The notes under the pieces: generated by a model | What the model was told of the DNA's origin: nothing | What the model saw: only the letters and a program-made list of their open reading frames with translations | Database searches by the model: none | Shown here: in pieces, positions 8,465 through 17,640 of the stretch | Numbering within the stretch: position 1 is the stretch's first letter | Layout: each line of letters opens with the position of its first letter | Position numbers and translations under genes: made by a program | From: Cyclobacteriaceae bacterium | GTDB taxonomy: Bacteria; Bacteroidota; Bacteroidia; Cytophagales; Cyclobacteriaceae | Assembly (NCBI GenBank): GCA_025808415.1 | Contig: CP075525.1 | Coordinates: forward strand, 3,271,501-3,335,500 | Length of the DNA stretch: 64,000 bases | Direction: 5' to 3'

Positions 8465-9937
8465 ATGAAAAACCTATACATCCTATTTTTGCTGATACTG
8501 CTTACCGGCTCAACCTTTTCCCAACGGATATTGGAGGGCGAATCGGCCGTAACGACAAACAGCACCGTTACCGTAAAGGGTAAAGTAATCCCTTACACAG
8601 CTACTGCCGGAACCCAACCGGTTTGGAATGCCGAGGGTAAACCCATTGCCTCTCTTTTTTACACCTATTATGAGCGCAGCGATATTAAAGACAAAGCCTC
8701 CCGCCCGCTGATTTTTTCTTACAATGGCGGCCCCGGTTCTGCATCGGTGTGGATGCACATTGCTTATACAGGGCCCCGCATCCTAGAAATTGACAAGGAG
8801 GGCTACCCGGTACAACCCTATGGGGTAAAGGAAAACCCGCATAGTATTCTTGATGTAGCCGACATCGTTTACATCGATCCGGTAAACACAGGATACTCAA
8901 GGATTCTGGACAAGGATGCCAAGCGGGAAGAATTTTTTGGTGTAAATGCCGACATCAAATACCTGGCTGAATGGATGACTACGTTTGTGTCGAGAAGAAA
9001 TCGCTGGCAATCACCCAAATATTTAATTGGTGAAAGTTATGGAACAACACGCGTATCAGGTCTTGCATTAGAATTGCAAAACGCACAGTGGATGTACTTG
9101 AATGGTGTAATCCTTGTTTCCCCTACAGGACTTGGCATTAACCGGGGCGATCAGGTTGAAGCTGCCAATCGACTTCCTTATTTCACAGCTGCAGCCTGGT
9201 ACCAAAAAGCACTGCCCCAGGAATTGCAGCGCAGGGATTTAACTGACTTGTTACCCGAAGTAGAAGAATACACCATTAATGAAGTTATACCGGCCATTGC
9301 ACGAGGTGGATTTTTAGAGGATGCGAAACGTAAACAAGTTGCCGCAAAAATGGCCTACTACTCCGGTATTTCCGACAAGGTAATCCTGCAACATAACCTG
9401 GATGTTCCTACTGCTTACTTCTGGAAAGAATTGCTCCGTGATAAAGGCTATACGGTGGGTCGTTTGGATTCACGTTACCTCGGCATCGATCGCAAAGACG
9501 CAGGCGATCGCCCAGACTATAACTCAGAATTAACATCATGGTTGCACTCTTTCACCCCGGCCATCAATTACTATTTACGAGAAGTATTGAAATACAAAAC
9601 CGATGTAAAGTACAACATGTTTGGTCCCGTAAACCCGTGGGACCGCAACAATGACAATACCGGTGTAAACCTTCGACAAGCCATGGCGCAAAACCCTTAC
9701 TTAAACGTAATGTTTCAATGCGGCTACTTCGATGGTGCCACTACTTACTTTGAAGCGAAGTATACCATGTGGCAATTGGACCCCAGCGGAAAATTCAGGG
9801 ACCGTTTTAGGTTTGAAGGTTACCGCAGCGGGCACATGATGTACCTGCGTGAAGAAGACCTGGCCACTTCCAATGAACACATCCGTGATTTTATTTTGAA
9901 ATCAACCCCGAAGAGAGGGCAACCCGCGAAATATTGA
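8465..9937 (+). CDS. S10-family serine carboxypeptidase, exported
   Basis: A 490-residue serine carboxypeptidase-like enzyme that would trim peptides from the C-terminus outside the cytoplasm. The nucleophile is S191 in GESYG, the oxyanion-hole segment is NGGPGSAS near residue 88, the acid is in CGYFDGATTY, and the histidine is in RSGHMMYL close to the C-terminus. The frame is open upstream to 8372, but the ATG at 8465 begins a clear signal peptide (MKNLYILFLLILLTGSTFS), so I chose it. No T9SS sorting domain is present, so a periplasmic location is most likely. A hairpin follows the stop. Confidence 0.92.
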   Translation: MKNLYILFLLILLTGSTFSQRILEGESAVTTNSTVTVKGKVIPYTATAGTQPVWNAEGKPIASLFYTYYERSDIKDKASRPLIFSYNGGPGSASVWMHIAYTGPRILEIDKEGYPVQPYGVKENPHSILDVADIVYIDPVNTGYSRILDKDAKREEFFGVNADIKYLAEWMTTFVSRRNRWQSPKYLIGESYGTTRVSGLALELQNAQWMYLNGVILVSPTGLGINRGDQVEAANRLPYFTAAAWYQKALPQELQRRDLTDLLPEVEEYTINEVIPAIARGGFLEDAKRKQVAAKMAYYSGISDKVILQHNLDVPTAYFWKELLRDKGYTVGRLDSRYLGIDRKDAGDRPDYNSELTSWLHSFTPAINYYLREVLKYKTDVKYNMFGPVNPWDRNNDNTGVNLRQAMAQNPYLNVMFQCGYFDGATTYFEAKYTMWQLDPSGKFRDRFRFEGYRSGHMMYLREEDLATSNEHIRDFILKSTPKRGQPAKY

Positions 9938-9942
9938 TTGGC

Positions 9943-9983
9943 AGATGTCCTGTACGCAAGCTGTCCAGGACATCTATTATTTT
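9943..9983 (+). terminator. Terminator hairpin between convergent genes
   Basis: A perfect 10-bp inverted repeat, AGATGTCCTG (9943-9952) and CAGGACATCT (9966-9975), is followed by ATTATTTT. It ends the S10 peptidase transcript; its T-rich tail overlaps the last codons of the convergent kinase gene. Confidence 0.7.
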
Positions 9984-11980
9984 AATTCCCGTGGTAATTG
10001 CACCGTAAAGCGGCTATAGGCTCCGGGCTGTGAATCCACCGACACGTTGCCCTTCATGGGCCGCAGGCATCTGCTCAATATATATAGCCCCAGGCCATTG
10101 CCACGGGATTGTTCCGTTCCTTTGAAAAACATATTGAAGATATTGGGTCGGATGTTATCGTCAATGCCAATTCCATTGTCTTCCACCGTGATTTCAATCC
10201 GCTGATCTACCTCCGCTATGCTAACCACCAGCCGGTGCTCCCGTAATTCGCTAAGCGATCCAAAGAAAATCGCATTGTCAACCAGGTTGGCTATTACCAC
10301 CTCCAGCAAATGCGGGTAGGTTGTAAGTGTAATCCCAACGGGGCAGGAAAAAAGAACCTGAACATTATTACGTTTAATATCAGCCGTGAATTTCTTCAGG
10401 ATACGTTCAGTTGTTTCGCGCAGGTTAACATCTCCGTAATCGCTGGGTTGATTGATTTCACTGATTACGTTTAAACTGGCCAACAACCGGTCCATACGGG
10501 CGTTTGAATCCAAAATTTTTCCCAACAGCTCTTCCGTGGGAATATGGTTCGCCAAACTGCATAATCCGTAAATGGAGGCCACGGGTGTACGTAAATCATG
10601 CGATGCCTTGTAGAGAAAGGTGTCCAATTCGGCATTGGCTTCACGTAACAACCTGGTGCGTTGCGACACAATGTTTTCGAGGTTGGCATTGATCATCCGT
10701 ATTTCGTTGTTTGCCACGGTTAACTTCTTCTTTTGGCTGCGCAGCCGGGCACTAAGCCGAATCAATAAAACGATAAGTACACTAAATAATGCAACAACCC
10801 CCAAGGCTATAAGAATACGCTGACGGAATTCACGTTGCTCTTGCAAACGGAGTGATTCGCTTTCTGTTAAACGGGTCTCCAACGTGCTGATGTCGAAATA
10901 TTTTTCTTTGAGTTCGTCAAGGATCCTTTTAAACTCATCCTGATTGGCAACAAACCGTGTATTGTTTTCCTGGATTATTTTTTCGAGCAATGCAATTTCA
11001 CGCAGTAATTTTTCACGCGATTCCGGGTCGAGGTTGTCTAAACCGGATGAAAATTTCCGGTTGAGCGCACCAATTTGAAATTCGAATTCAGCACGTTGGT
11101 TTTCCAACGCCTGGCTTTCACGGGTGGCTTGTTCAATCAACAAACGCAAGTCTTCCGCTACTGCAGAGCTATCACTAATGGTAATCCGGGCTGGACGCTC
11201 AGCACGTACCGATTCCTGCATGGCACGGAGCAGTGTGTTAAACCGACCGTCAACAATTCGCCTGTCCTCATCGCGCAAATTGTCCATTGGTATGCCGCGG
11301 ATAACCTGGTAAAAAGAACTTAAACTTCTTGCCGTATCCAACTGGTTCAATGCCTGCTGATAGGATTGTCTGCCAGTTTCAGGTGAAGGTACAACCGGTT
11401 TGATCTCTTCCTGCACAACTCTTCCGGTAATCAAGGTATATGCGTTGCCTGTTAGTTGCAGGTTCATCGGCCTATAACCTGGAATGATAAATTGATCTGC
11501 TGAACTTATTTGCTCGTCCGGATCGAGAGGAAGTTCAAGCCTGCCTTCCGTACTGGTTGTTACTTTTAACCTTCGCACACCCGTGTAGGTTACTTCCATT
11601 TTAGCTAACGGCTGCCGTTGGTCGGTAACGACCAGCACCTGCACCAACCTGTAATTTTTCTTTCGTACGGTAATTTCCAATATTCCCTTGCTGAAATTCC
11701 ACGAGGCCGGCTCTAACCCCTCGTTGATAACTTCAACCGAACGGATCGGAAAATCCGATTCGTTCATTTCAACAAAATTATAACCACGCTCGCCAGTATT
11801 TGTTTTTATTGAATTGTTTATGATTAATTCCAGGTTTTTGTAAGGCTTCAATTGCTGATCGAAAGTTTTTACCTGTACGCGTTGTTTCTGCGCCTGGCTA
11901 ACTGTAATGGCTACCATGCACCACAATAATATTAGTAGTGGTGTAATAGAAATTGTACTAACGATGCGCACAGGATGCAT
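9977..11980 (-). CDS. Membrane sensor histidine kinase
   Basis: A 667-residue kinase with an N-terminal signal or anchor, a long extracytoplasmic region of about 360 residues including a coiled coil (about 270-385), and one membrane helix at about 389-408. These are followed by a HisKA domain with H461 in SHDLRTP and a HATPase_c domain with N-box NLVDNAIFF, G1 DNGIGID and G2 GNGLGLYI. It would autophosphorylate in response to an outside signal. No response regulator lies next to it, so its partner is unlinked. Its start is only 36 bases after the stop of the PD40 gene upstream, which suggests it is the last gene of the surface operon 16253-9977. Confidence 0.9.
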   Translation of the reverse strand: MHPVRIVSTISITPLLILLWCMVAITVSQAQKQRVQVKTFDQQLKPYKNLELIINNSIKTNTGERGYNFVEMNESDFPIRSVEVINEGLEPASWNFSKGILEITVRKKNYRLVQVLVVTDQRQPLAKMEVTYTGVRRLKVTTSTEGRLELPLDPDEQISSADQFIIPGYRPMNLQLTGNAYTLITGRVVQEEIKPVVPSPETGRQSYQQALNQLDTARSLSSFYQVIRGIPMDNLRDEDRRIVDGRFNTLLRAMQESVRAERPARITISDSSAVAEDLRLLIEQATRESQALENQRAEFEFQIGALNRKFSSGLDNLDPESREKLLREIALLEKIIQENNTRFVANQDEFKRILDELKEKYFDISTLETRLTESESLRLQEQREFRQRILIALGVVALFSVLIVLLIRLSARLRSQKKKLTVANNEIRMINANLENIVSQRTRLLREANAELDTFLYKASHDLRTPVASIYGLCSLANHIPTEELLGKILDSNARMDRLLASLNVISEINQPSDYGDVNLRETTERILKKFTADIKRNNVQVLFSCPVGITLTTYPHLLEVVIANLVDNAIFFGSLSELREHRLVVSIAEVDQRIEITVEDNGIGIDDNIRPNIFNMFFKGTEQSRGNGLGLYILSRCLRPMKGNVSVDSQPGAYSRFTVQLPRELK

Positions 11981-12016
11981 CAGATTTTAATTAACACGCA
12001 GTTTAATTGAGCAAAA

Positions 12017-13636
12017 TCAGTTCTTAAGCGATTGAAAGATATCCTTAATTATCACAACTTCATGAAGTGCCGTTTCTTTTCTCAGGCGGGGGATTTCAAA
12101 TACAGCCATATTTTCTACACCGTCCTCATCAACCACATAAATGCCATACTTACTGAAATATGGAATAATGAGCGAAAACTTACCTTGCTGGTCGGAAGTG
12201 ATTTCCTGAACAATGGCTTTGCGAACGGTATCCACCAAACGGATGCGTGCATTTTTCATAACACGCATGCTGGACGAGTCGCTCCACGAATGATCCATTT
12301 GCTTTAATATGCCCGCCACCGCGTAAGGATAAGTTTGCATGTCCATGTCAAACTCATAGATGTCATCGTCCAATCCGCCAGCCCTGCGGTTTGAACTCAT
12401 AAACCCGCGTAGCCCTGATGGATCAGAGAAGGAAAATGCAAAATCATCGTAGGGTGAGTTAAGCGGGTGACCGAGATTTACAGGTTCGTCAGAAAAAGAA
12501 TCTGAAAGTACCGTTTTATATATATCCAACCCGCCAAAACCTGCGTGGCCAGTGGACGAAAAATAAAACATGCCGTTATGCACGTAAGGCGAAACTTCAT
12601 TCATGGCCGTGTTAATGGACCCGCCCAGGTTTACAGGTGTTGTCCATTTACCATTTACATATTCCGATCGGTATAGATCCATGCCACCCAACCCTCCGGG
12701 TTTATCGGAAGCAAAATAAAGTATTTTGCCTGTGTCATCTATAAATGGATCAATGAGTGAAAATGAATTTTCATTAAACGGAAATACACCGGCCGGTTGC
12801 CATTTACCCTCGCGCAACTCAGCAAAATAAAGACCCAGCATTCTTATACCTTGTGCGTTTTTCGCTGCCTGTGATGCCGTGTAAACCATCTTCTTGCGGT
12901 TATCATATAAAGAAAAAGACCCCATGTTTCCATTAACCGGAAAAGCGTTGGTATACAACTTTGGGTTGCTGTAAAGCCGGCCCCATCCTTCCAGTAAAGT
13001 ATCGGGCTTTTCCATAGCTTGATATAACCTGAAAAAATCCTGCTGGGTTGAGGCATCAATATTTTTTACGGGTTTATTCGTGGTACGATTTGACAGAAAA
13101 ACAATCCCGCCATCAAACGAGACAGCATTCCACTCAGCGGCTGAGGTATTGACGGATAAAAGACGTGTGGCAAAGTGAATCGAATCTTCATACAGGTAGT
13201 GCAAGTTGGAAATACGCCACAGCTTTTTTTGGATCCACTCATTAGTCGGCTCAGCATCTATTATCTTTTGATAATTTAATTCAGCTTGCTCATAATTCTT
13301 CAGAGAAAGCTGCGCTTCAGCCAGATTAAGATAATCCTGGCGTTCGATCTGGTCTCCGCGTGAATAAGCCCGTGCATAAGCATCGATACACTGTTGGTAT
13401 TCTTTTAGCATAAAATAGCAACGTCCCATCATCAGGTAAGTATTGCCGCCTCTTTTGGAACGTTCGTACAATCTCAAAGCAGGAACAATCTCACCCTTTT
13501 CTAAATGTTTATTGGCCAAGGCACGGTCGGATGTAAATAAATGAACTATTGATTGCTGTGCGGAGGCAGAAAAAGGGATGGATAATTTTACTGTCAGGCA
13601 CCATCCCAGAACAAATACTACCCTTTTTACTTTCAT
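12017..13636 (-). CDS. TPR and PD40 (beta-propeller) protein resembling the front part of PorE-like proteins
   Basis: A 539-residue exported protein with a signal peptide, TPR-like helices (about residues 35-130, e.g. ALRLYERSKRGGNTYLMMG), and a PD40/WD40-like propeller. The propeller repeats include LYFASDKPGGLGGMDLYRSE and MFYFSSTGHAGFGGLDIYK. A small carboxypeptidase-regulatory-like beta domain closes the C-terminus. Proteins of this architecture next to PorP/SprF usually end in a peptidoglycan-binding OmpA domain, as in PorE; here the chain stops before any such domain. It overlaps the PorP/SprF gene by four bases, so it is likely co-translated with it and part of the same outer-membrane module. 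Confidence 0.85.
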   Translation of the reverse strand: MKVKRVVFVLGWCLTVKLSIPFSASAQQSIVHLFTSDRALANKHLEKGEIVPALRLYERSKRGGNTYLMMGRCYFMLKEYQQCIDAYARAYSRGDQIERQDYLNLAEAQLSLKNYEQAELNYQKIIDAEPTNEWIQKKLWRISNLHYLYEDSIHFATRLLSVNTSAAEWNAVSFDGGIVFLSNRTTNKPVKNIDASTQQDFFRLYQAMEKPDTLLEGWGRLYSNPKLYTNAFPVNGNMGSFSLYDNRKKMVYTASQAAKNAQGIRMLGLYFAELREGKWQPAGVFPFNENSFSLIDPFIDDTGKILYFASDKPGGLGGMDLYRSEYVNGKWTTPVNLGGSINTAMNEVSPYVHNGMFYFSSTGHAGFGGLDIYKTVLSDSFSDEPVNLGHPLNSPYDDFAFSFSDPSGLRGFMSSNRRAGGLDDDIYEFDMDMQTYPYAVAGILKQMDHSWSDSSSMRVMKNARIRLVDTVRKAIVQEITSDQQGKFSLIIPYFSKYGIYVVDEDGVENMAVFEIPRLRKETALHEVVIIKDIFQSLKN

Positions 13637-14565
13637 AGCCGTGGGGATTTTATGCCCGACCGTTCGTACCGGAAAAGGTATTGCACCATCAACTCGTGCG
13701 AACCATTACTGAGTTGATTAAGTGAGCCCATCGGAAAATCATAAGCGTACCCGAATTGCAATTGTGGTGTAATGCGCAGCTTCATCAAATAACCCAGTGA
13801 AGCATCCCATCGGTAGGAAACACCGGCAGTAAGTATGTCTTTGTAAAGAAACGTTATTGCACCATCTGCGGAAAGCGGCAAATCGTTGGCATATTTAATC
13901 AAAAGTGCCGGCTCAAATTCCCAGGCCGGGCTTAGGGTAAACCTGTACTTTAAAAAAGAAAACAAATTTACGTTTCTAAGTTGAATGGATTCTGTTTCGT
14001 TCAACGGTGTCGTTTTTGGAAGCAACTCCGGGGCAGATATTCCCCAATGAAACCTTTTGCTCCGGAAATACAACCCCGCCCCTACTTCAAAAAAAAGTTC
14101 GTTTATGGTGGCGTTATTCAACTTCGGATCAGGTGTTCCGTTTTGAATTGAGCCATAGTCGGAGCGCATATTAAATGCACCAGCCTGAAGACCAAAAGAC
14201 AAAAATGAATGACTGGCAACTTTAAGGTGGTAAGCATAACTTCCGTGTATTGTAAGGTTCCGGTGAATACCGATTTTATCATTCACCACCAATAAGCCCA
14301 ACCCAACTTTTCGTTTCGCGGTAAGCGTGTGCACCGATAACGTTTGTGTTTTGGGGGCACCCTCAAGGCCGGTCCATTGTCGTCTGTCAATTACCATAGC
14401 ACTAAGTGCTTCATCAACACCGGCATAAGCCGGATTGATGACTAACCCGCTAAACATGTACTGTGTAAAATGCGGATTTTGCTGGGCATGGATCACCGAT
14501 GGAGCAAAAAACAGCATGCAAAAAATGATACTGATTAAGGTTGATATTTTAGCTAAACTGTTCAT
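13633..14565 (-). CDS. PorP/SprF-family outer-membrane protein (type IX secretion)
   Basis: A 310-residue outer-membrane beta-barrel protein with a signal peptide and the family signature QQNPHFTQYMFSGLVINPAYAG just after it. It has alternating amphipathic strands to the end (HELMVQYLFRY). PorP/SprF proteins help T9SS export or attach particular large surface proteins that carry a type B sorting domain. That fits the gene directly upstream, whose product has such a domain. It overlaps both neighbours by four bases, so the three genes form one translationally coupled operon. Confidence 0.93.
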   Translation of the reverse strand: MNSLAKISTLISIIFCMLFFAPSVIHAQQNPHFTQYMFSGLVINPAYAGVDEALSAMVIDRRQWTGLEGAPKTQTLSVHTLTAKRKVGLGLLVVNDKIGIHRNLTIHGSYAYHLKVASHSFLSFGLQAGAFNMRSDYGSIQNGTPDPKLNNATINELFFEVGAGLYFRSKRFHWGISAPELLPKTTPLNETESIQLRNVNLFSFLKYRFTLSPAWEFEPALLIKYANDLPLSADGAITFLYKDILTAGVSYRWDASLGYLMKLRITPQLQFGYAYDFPMGSLNQLSNGSHELMVQYLFRYERSGIKSPRL

Positions 14566-16253
14566 TGCACCAATTCAATAAAACCATCCCAACGTAACTT
14601 TTTGTTGCCGCTTATCACCTCAATAATATAGAAGTATGTTCCGGTAGGAACCAAAGTATTGCTCTTGTTTTGTCCACCCCATACAACAGATTCATTATTA
14701 TAACCTGTAGCCTGGTAAACCACACTTCCCCACCGGTCGAACACTGTTACTGAATTGGAGGATGAATACTGAATATTCTTAATCACCCATGTATCGTTGG
14801 CACCATCGCCATTTGGGGTAATTATTTTGGGGATCTCTATTTCAAAAGAGCCCGGCTCTACAGTAACCGTAAAGGAACATTGCGCTGAATTGCCCAATCC
14901 ATCTGAAGCAGTATACAGGACTTCAGTTGTACCAACTCCAAAACTACTCCCCGGCTCATGCGATCGTTCAACGTTAAGGGTACCACAAGCAATAGTAAAC
15001 ACAGGCTCATCCCAGGTTACTATAGCTTGTCCGTCTATTCCAGCGGTGACCGTTATGTCCTGCGGGCAGCCTGCTACTTGCGGGGGCTGATTGTATGTAA
15101 CCACAACATTAAACTGGCAAACAGTTTCATTACCGCGGGCATCGCGGGCGGTGTAGGTAACCGGGGTTGTTCCAATCTGAAATTCGGTACCCGGGTTTCG
15201 GTTGCTGGTAAAACTTGTTACCCCACAATTGTCGGAAGCAGTGGGTGGTGTCCAGTTTACAATAGCTGAACAGTTAGCGCCAGCTGGTACGGTTATGGAT
15301 GACGGACAGTTTGTAATTACAGGAGGGGTTACATCTTCCACAACAACAGTAAACTGTCGGGTGGTAATATTATTTGAACCATCCCTGGCCGTGTAAGTAA
15401 CTACTGTTGAGCCCACATCGAATTCCTGACCAGGATTATGTGTACTCACTAGACTTGACACACTGCAATTATCAGTAGCCGTTGGGGGCGTCCAGCCTAC
15501 TACGGCTTTGCAGTTTGCTCCGGCCGAAACTGAAATGTTATTCAACGTTCCGTTAATTACGGGTGGAATATTATCGGTAATCGTTACTGTAAAAACACAG
15601 GTAGCTGAATTATTGTAGATATCTAATGCCGTGTAGGTTACCGTGCTGGTTCCTAACGTGAACGTGCTACCCGGAAATACGGTGATGTTCCCGGGCAACG
15701 TGCCGGTAAAGCTGGCTACTGCACAATTGTCAGATACAGAGGGGGGTGTCCAGGTAACGGATCGGGAACAACCTGAAATAAGGGGCAGCGTTATGTTAGC
15801 AGGACAATTGGTGATTACTGGAGGAATCAAATCCGTGGTACCGGGTGCACAACACAATGCGCCCCCATTTACACTGGTTCCTCCTGTAACCATAAACAAA
15901 CCATAAACACTATTCACGAAGGTTCCTCCAGAGCAAGCCGATTGAATGGTTGTGTGTAAAAAACCGTTGATAAAAATTGAGATGGTTGTACCTACAAACT
16001 TTTCGTTAGGAATTGTGCCCGCAAAAGAGAACGTCTGGCCTGCCAATACAAAGTCGTTGAAAATTTCCCCACCGCCATCGGTAACGCGTATGGTAGCACC
16101 CGTAGCACCGGTGTACCGAAGCGTTAAGCTTTTAAGTCCGCCAACACATGCCCCGCAACTGGCCACCGGGGGGCAATCGCAACTTTGGCTATAGGTGTAG
16201 GCATGCACCAGCATAAAAAGGAAAACCAGCACATAGTTGACCCAGACTTTCAT
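14562..16253 (-). CDS. HYR-repeat surface protein with T9SS type B (gliding-motility) sorting domain
   Basis: A 563-residue exported adhesin-like protein. A signal peptide is followed by a Cys-rich segment (SCDCPPVASCGACVGG) and four HYR repeats of roughly 80 residues (motifs PPVITNCPANI, WTPPSVSDNC, VTYTARD). It ends in a type B C-terminal domain beginning at about residue 470 (IPKIITPNGDGANDTW, DRWGSVVYQ, GTYFYIIEV). Type B domains direct export by the T9SS, and their carriers usually need a neighbouring PorP/SprF protein, which follows here with a four-base overlap. This is the first gene of the minus-strand module and probably encodes the cargo. Confidence 0.92.
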   Translation of the reverse strand: MKVWVNYVLVFLFMLVHAYTYSQSCDCPPVASCGACVGGLKSLTLRYTGATGATIRVTDGGGEIFNDFVLAGQTFSFAGTIPNEKFVGTTISIFINGFLHTTIQSACSGGTFVNSVYGLFMVTGGTSVNGGALCCAPGTTDLIPPVITNCPANITLPLISGCSRSVTWTPPSVSDNCAVASFTGTLPGNITVFPGSTFTLGTSTVTYTALDIYNNSATCVFTVTITDNIPPVINGTLNNISVSAGANCKAVVGWTPPTATDNCSVSSLVSTHNPGQEFDVGSTVVTYTARDGSNNITTRQFTVVVEDVTPPVITNCPSSITVPAGANCSAIVNWTPPTASDNCGVTSFTSNRNPGTEFQIGTTPVTYTARDARGNETVCQFNVVVTYNQPPQVAGCPQDITVTAGIDGQAIVTWDEPVFTIACGTLNVERSHEPGSSFGVGTTEVLYTASDGLGNSAQCSFTVTVEPGSFEIEIPKIITPNGDGANDTWVIKNIQYSSSNSVTVFDRWGSVVYQATGYNNESVVWGGQNKSNTLVPTGTYFYIIEVISGNKKLRWDGFIELVQ

Positions 16254-16549
16254 TACCGTATAGGATAGGTAAACATTAATACGTTTAAAAAATCTATCAT
16301 TTCACCTTAACCCAGCGGAAAAAATAAGTGAGAGGCGCCAAGGTTAAGGGAAATGCATTTCCTTAGAAAAACATTTAGCGTGAAAGTTCACAAATTTCAC
16401 GATAAAAGAAAAGGAATATCAGCATAACAATACGTGCCCGTTTGTTCATTTTGGGCAGATTTGTGTAAAAAAGGCTTATGTAACCAAAATCACCATAGGT
16501 TAACGTGAACATCTATAAATTTGAAGATTAATTAAATATTATCCCTCCT
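16254..16549. other. Divergent intergenic region with two inverted repeats
   Basis: This 296-base AT-rich gap holds the start regions of the HYR operon (minus) and the DUF6132 operon (plus). I see no open reading frame. GGAAATGCATTTCC at 16349-16362 is a perfect 14-base palindrome. CGTGAAA (16379-16385) and TTTCACG (16395-16401) form a 7-bp inverted repeat with a 9-base spacer, operator-like in layout. TAAATTTG at 16516-16523 is an exact -7 element 26 bases before the ATG at 16550, but it has no TTG at the right distance. Confidence 0.5.
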
Positions 16550-16768
16550 ATGAAAACAATAATCCTGAAATGGTCCGTTGGAATCGTACTAGGGGCCACA
16601 GCCGGATTTCTCTATTGGTACTACATCGGCTGCACCAGTGGAAGTTGTGTCATTACCTCTTCACCGGTTAACAGCACGTTATATGGAGGATTGATGGGTG
16701 GGCTTTTGTTAAATTCGTTTGATACCAAAAAGCAATCCCATGAAACCCGAAAAACACCTGATCAGTAA
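16550..16768 (+). CDS. DUF6132-like small membrane protein
   Basis: A 72-residue protein with two hydrophobic segments (WSVGIVLGATAGFLYWYY and TLYGGLMGGLLLNSF) around a short loop, YIGCTSGSCVITSSP, with two cysteines. This is the layout of the DUF6132 family found in anaerobic and facultative bacteria, function unknown. The ATG has no Shine-Dalgarno sequence. The next gene begins inside its last 29 bases, so the two are coupled. It heads a run of four small genes that ends in a haem-binding lipoprotein. Confidence 0.8.
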   Translation: MKTIILKWSVGIVLGATAGFLYWYYIGCTSGSCVITSSPVNSTLYGGLMGGLLLNSFDTKKQSHETRKTPDQ

Positions 16769-16946
16769 AAAAGATCCTGCCTACGAAGCCATTGGTAATT
16801 ACATTCAAAGCAAAGAAAGCGTAGTGGGTATTGATGCGCGCCACACGCATATTATTATCATTAATAAACTGCTGGAACTGGAAAAGAAAATCAATGCCAT
16901 CGAAAAGAAACTGACGAAAACAAAGAAACCAAAAGCCAAAAAGTGA
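16740..16946 (+). CDS. Small conserved-looking protein of unknown function
   Basis: A 68-residue soluble protein, here started at the ATG at 16740 inside the end of the DUF6132 gene. An in-frame ATT at 16719 would not be a usual start. The product begins MKPEKHLISKKDPAY, carries a segment KESVVGIDARHTHII, and ends in a charged coiled-coil tail with a lysine-rich end (TKKPKAKK). I do not recognise the family. Overlaps on both sides (29 bases upstream, GTGA downstream) argue that it is really translated. Confidence 0.7.
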   Translation: MKPEKHLISKKDPAYEAIGNYIQSKESVVGIDARHTHIIIINKLLELEKKINAIEKKLTKTKKPKAKK

Positions 16947-17521
16947 GACTTGCTTTAGTTTATAGTGTATTGTTTTTTTTCTTCACCTTGCTGTCATGCC
17001 ATCAAACCCAACAAGAAAAAGGGACCTCAGGTATGCAAGCGGATTCTGTTTACCTTAAAAAAGGCGACCAACTTGTTGCTGCGACCTTTGATACACTTCG
17101 CAATTCTTTGCTCGCTGCCATTGGCGAACAGGGTTTTGCTTATGCCATTCAATTCTGTAACGAAAAGGCTTATACGCTTACCGAAACATATGCTATTGAT
17201 GGTGTTCGTATTAAACGTGTTTCGATGCAGTACCGAAACCCGTCAAATCAACCGGACAGCCTGGAGCTAGCTGTGCTTGAAACATTTCAAACGGAAGGCC
17301 CACGCACACAACTGATTTATACACCCGGGGAAGTACACTATGTAAAACCTATTAGTATGCAGGCCATGTGCCTGAATTGCCACGGTTTGCCCAACGTACA
17401 CATTAAGCCCGAAACGCTGCATGCCATTCAAACCAACTACCCGGCAGATAAAGCCACGGGTTATGCCGAAGGTGATCTGCGGGGCATCTGGCACATCATC
17501 TTCCCGGCTAATCCACGCTAA
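16943..17521 (+). CDS. DUF3365/Tll0287-like haem-binding lipoprotein
   Basis: A 192-residue exported protein starting at GTG in a four-base GTGA overlap. The lipobox FTLLSC puts the lipidated cysteine at residue 19, so it is predicted to sit on the periplasmic side of a membrane. A single c-type haem motif, CLNCH, lies at residues 143-147 in a Tll0287/DUF3365-type domain (YAIQFCNEKAYTLTETYAI). Such domains are haem sensors or small cytochromes. Together with the DUF6132 protein upstream and the rhodanese downstream it hints at a redox or sulfur-related role, but no substrate can be named. Confidence 0.85.
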   Translation: MRLALVYSVLFFFFTLLSCHQTQQEKGTSGMQADSVYLKKGDQLVAATFDTLRNSLLAAIGEQGFAYAIQFCNEKAYTLTETYAIDGVRIKRVSMQYRNPSNQPDSLELAVLETFQTEGPRTQLIYTPGEVHYVKPISMQAMCLNCHGLPNVHIKPETLHAIQTNYPADKATGYAEGDLRGIWHIIFPANPR

Positions 17522-17547
17522 AAAAGTATACTTGTTTTTGGCTTACG

Positions 17548-17590
17548 TGACAAAAGTCACCGATAAAAAAATACAGCCTTCTGATCTTTG
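17548..17590 (+). promoter_or_regulatory. Crp/Fnr-type operator and -7 element upstream of the rhodanese gene
   Basis: GTGACAAAAGTCAC at 17548-17561 is a perfect palindrome of the Crp/Fnr layout (5-bp arms, 4-base centre). GATCTTTG at 17583-17590 matches TAnnTTTG at seven of eight positions. A start site a few bases further on would place the palindrome centre close to -41, the position of a class II activator site, and no TTG -33 element is present. This is inference from spacing. Confidence 0.55.
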
Positions 17591-17640
17591 TACCATGTTT
17601 GACCCAAGAACCATTGAAACAATAAATTGAGAATAAATAT

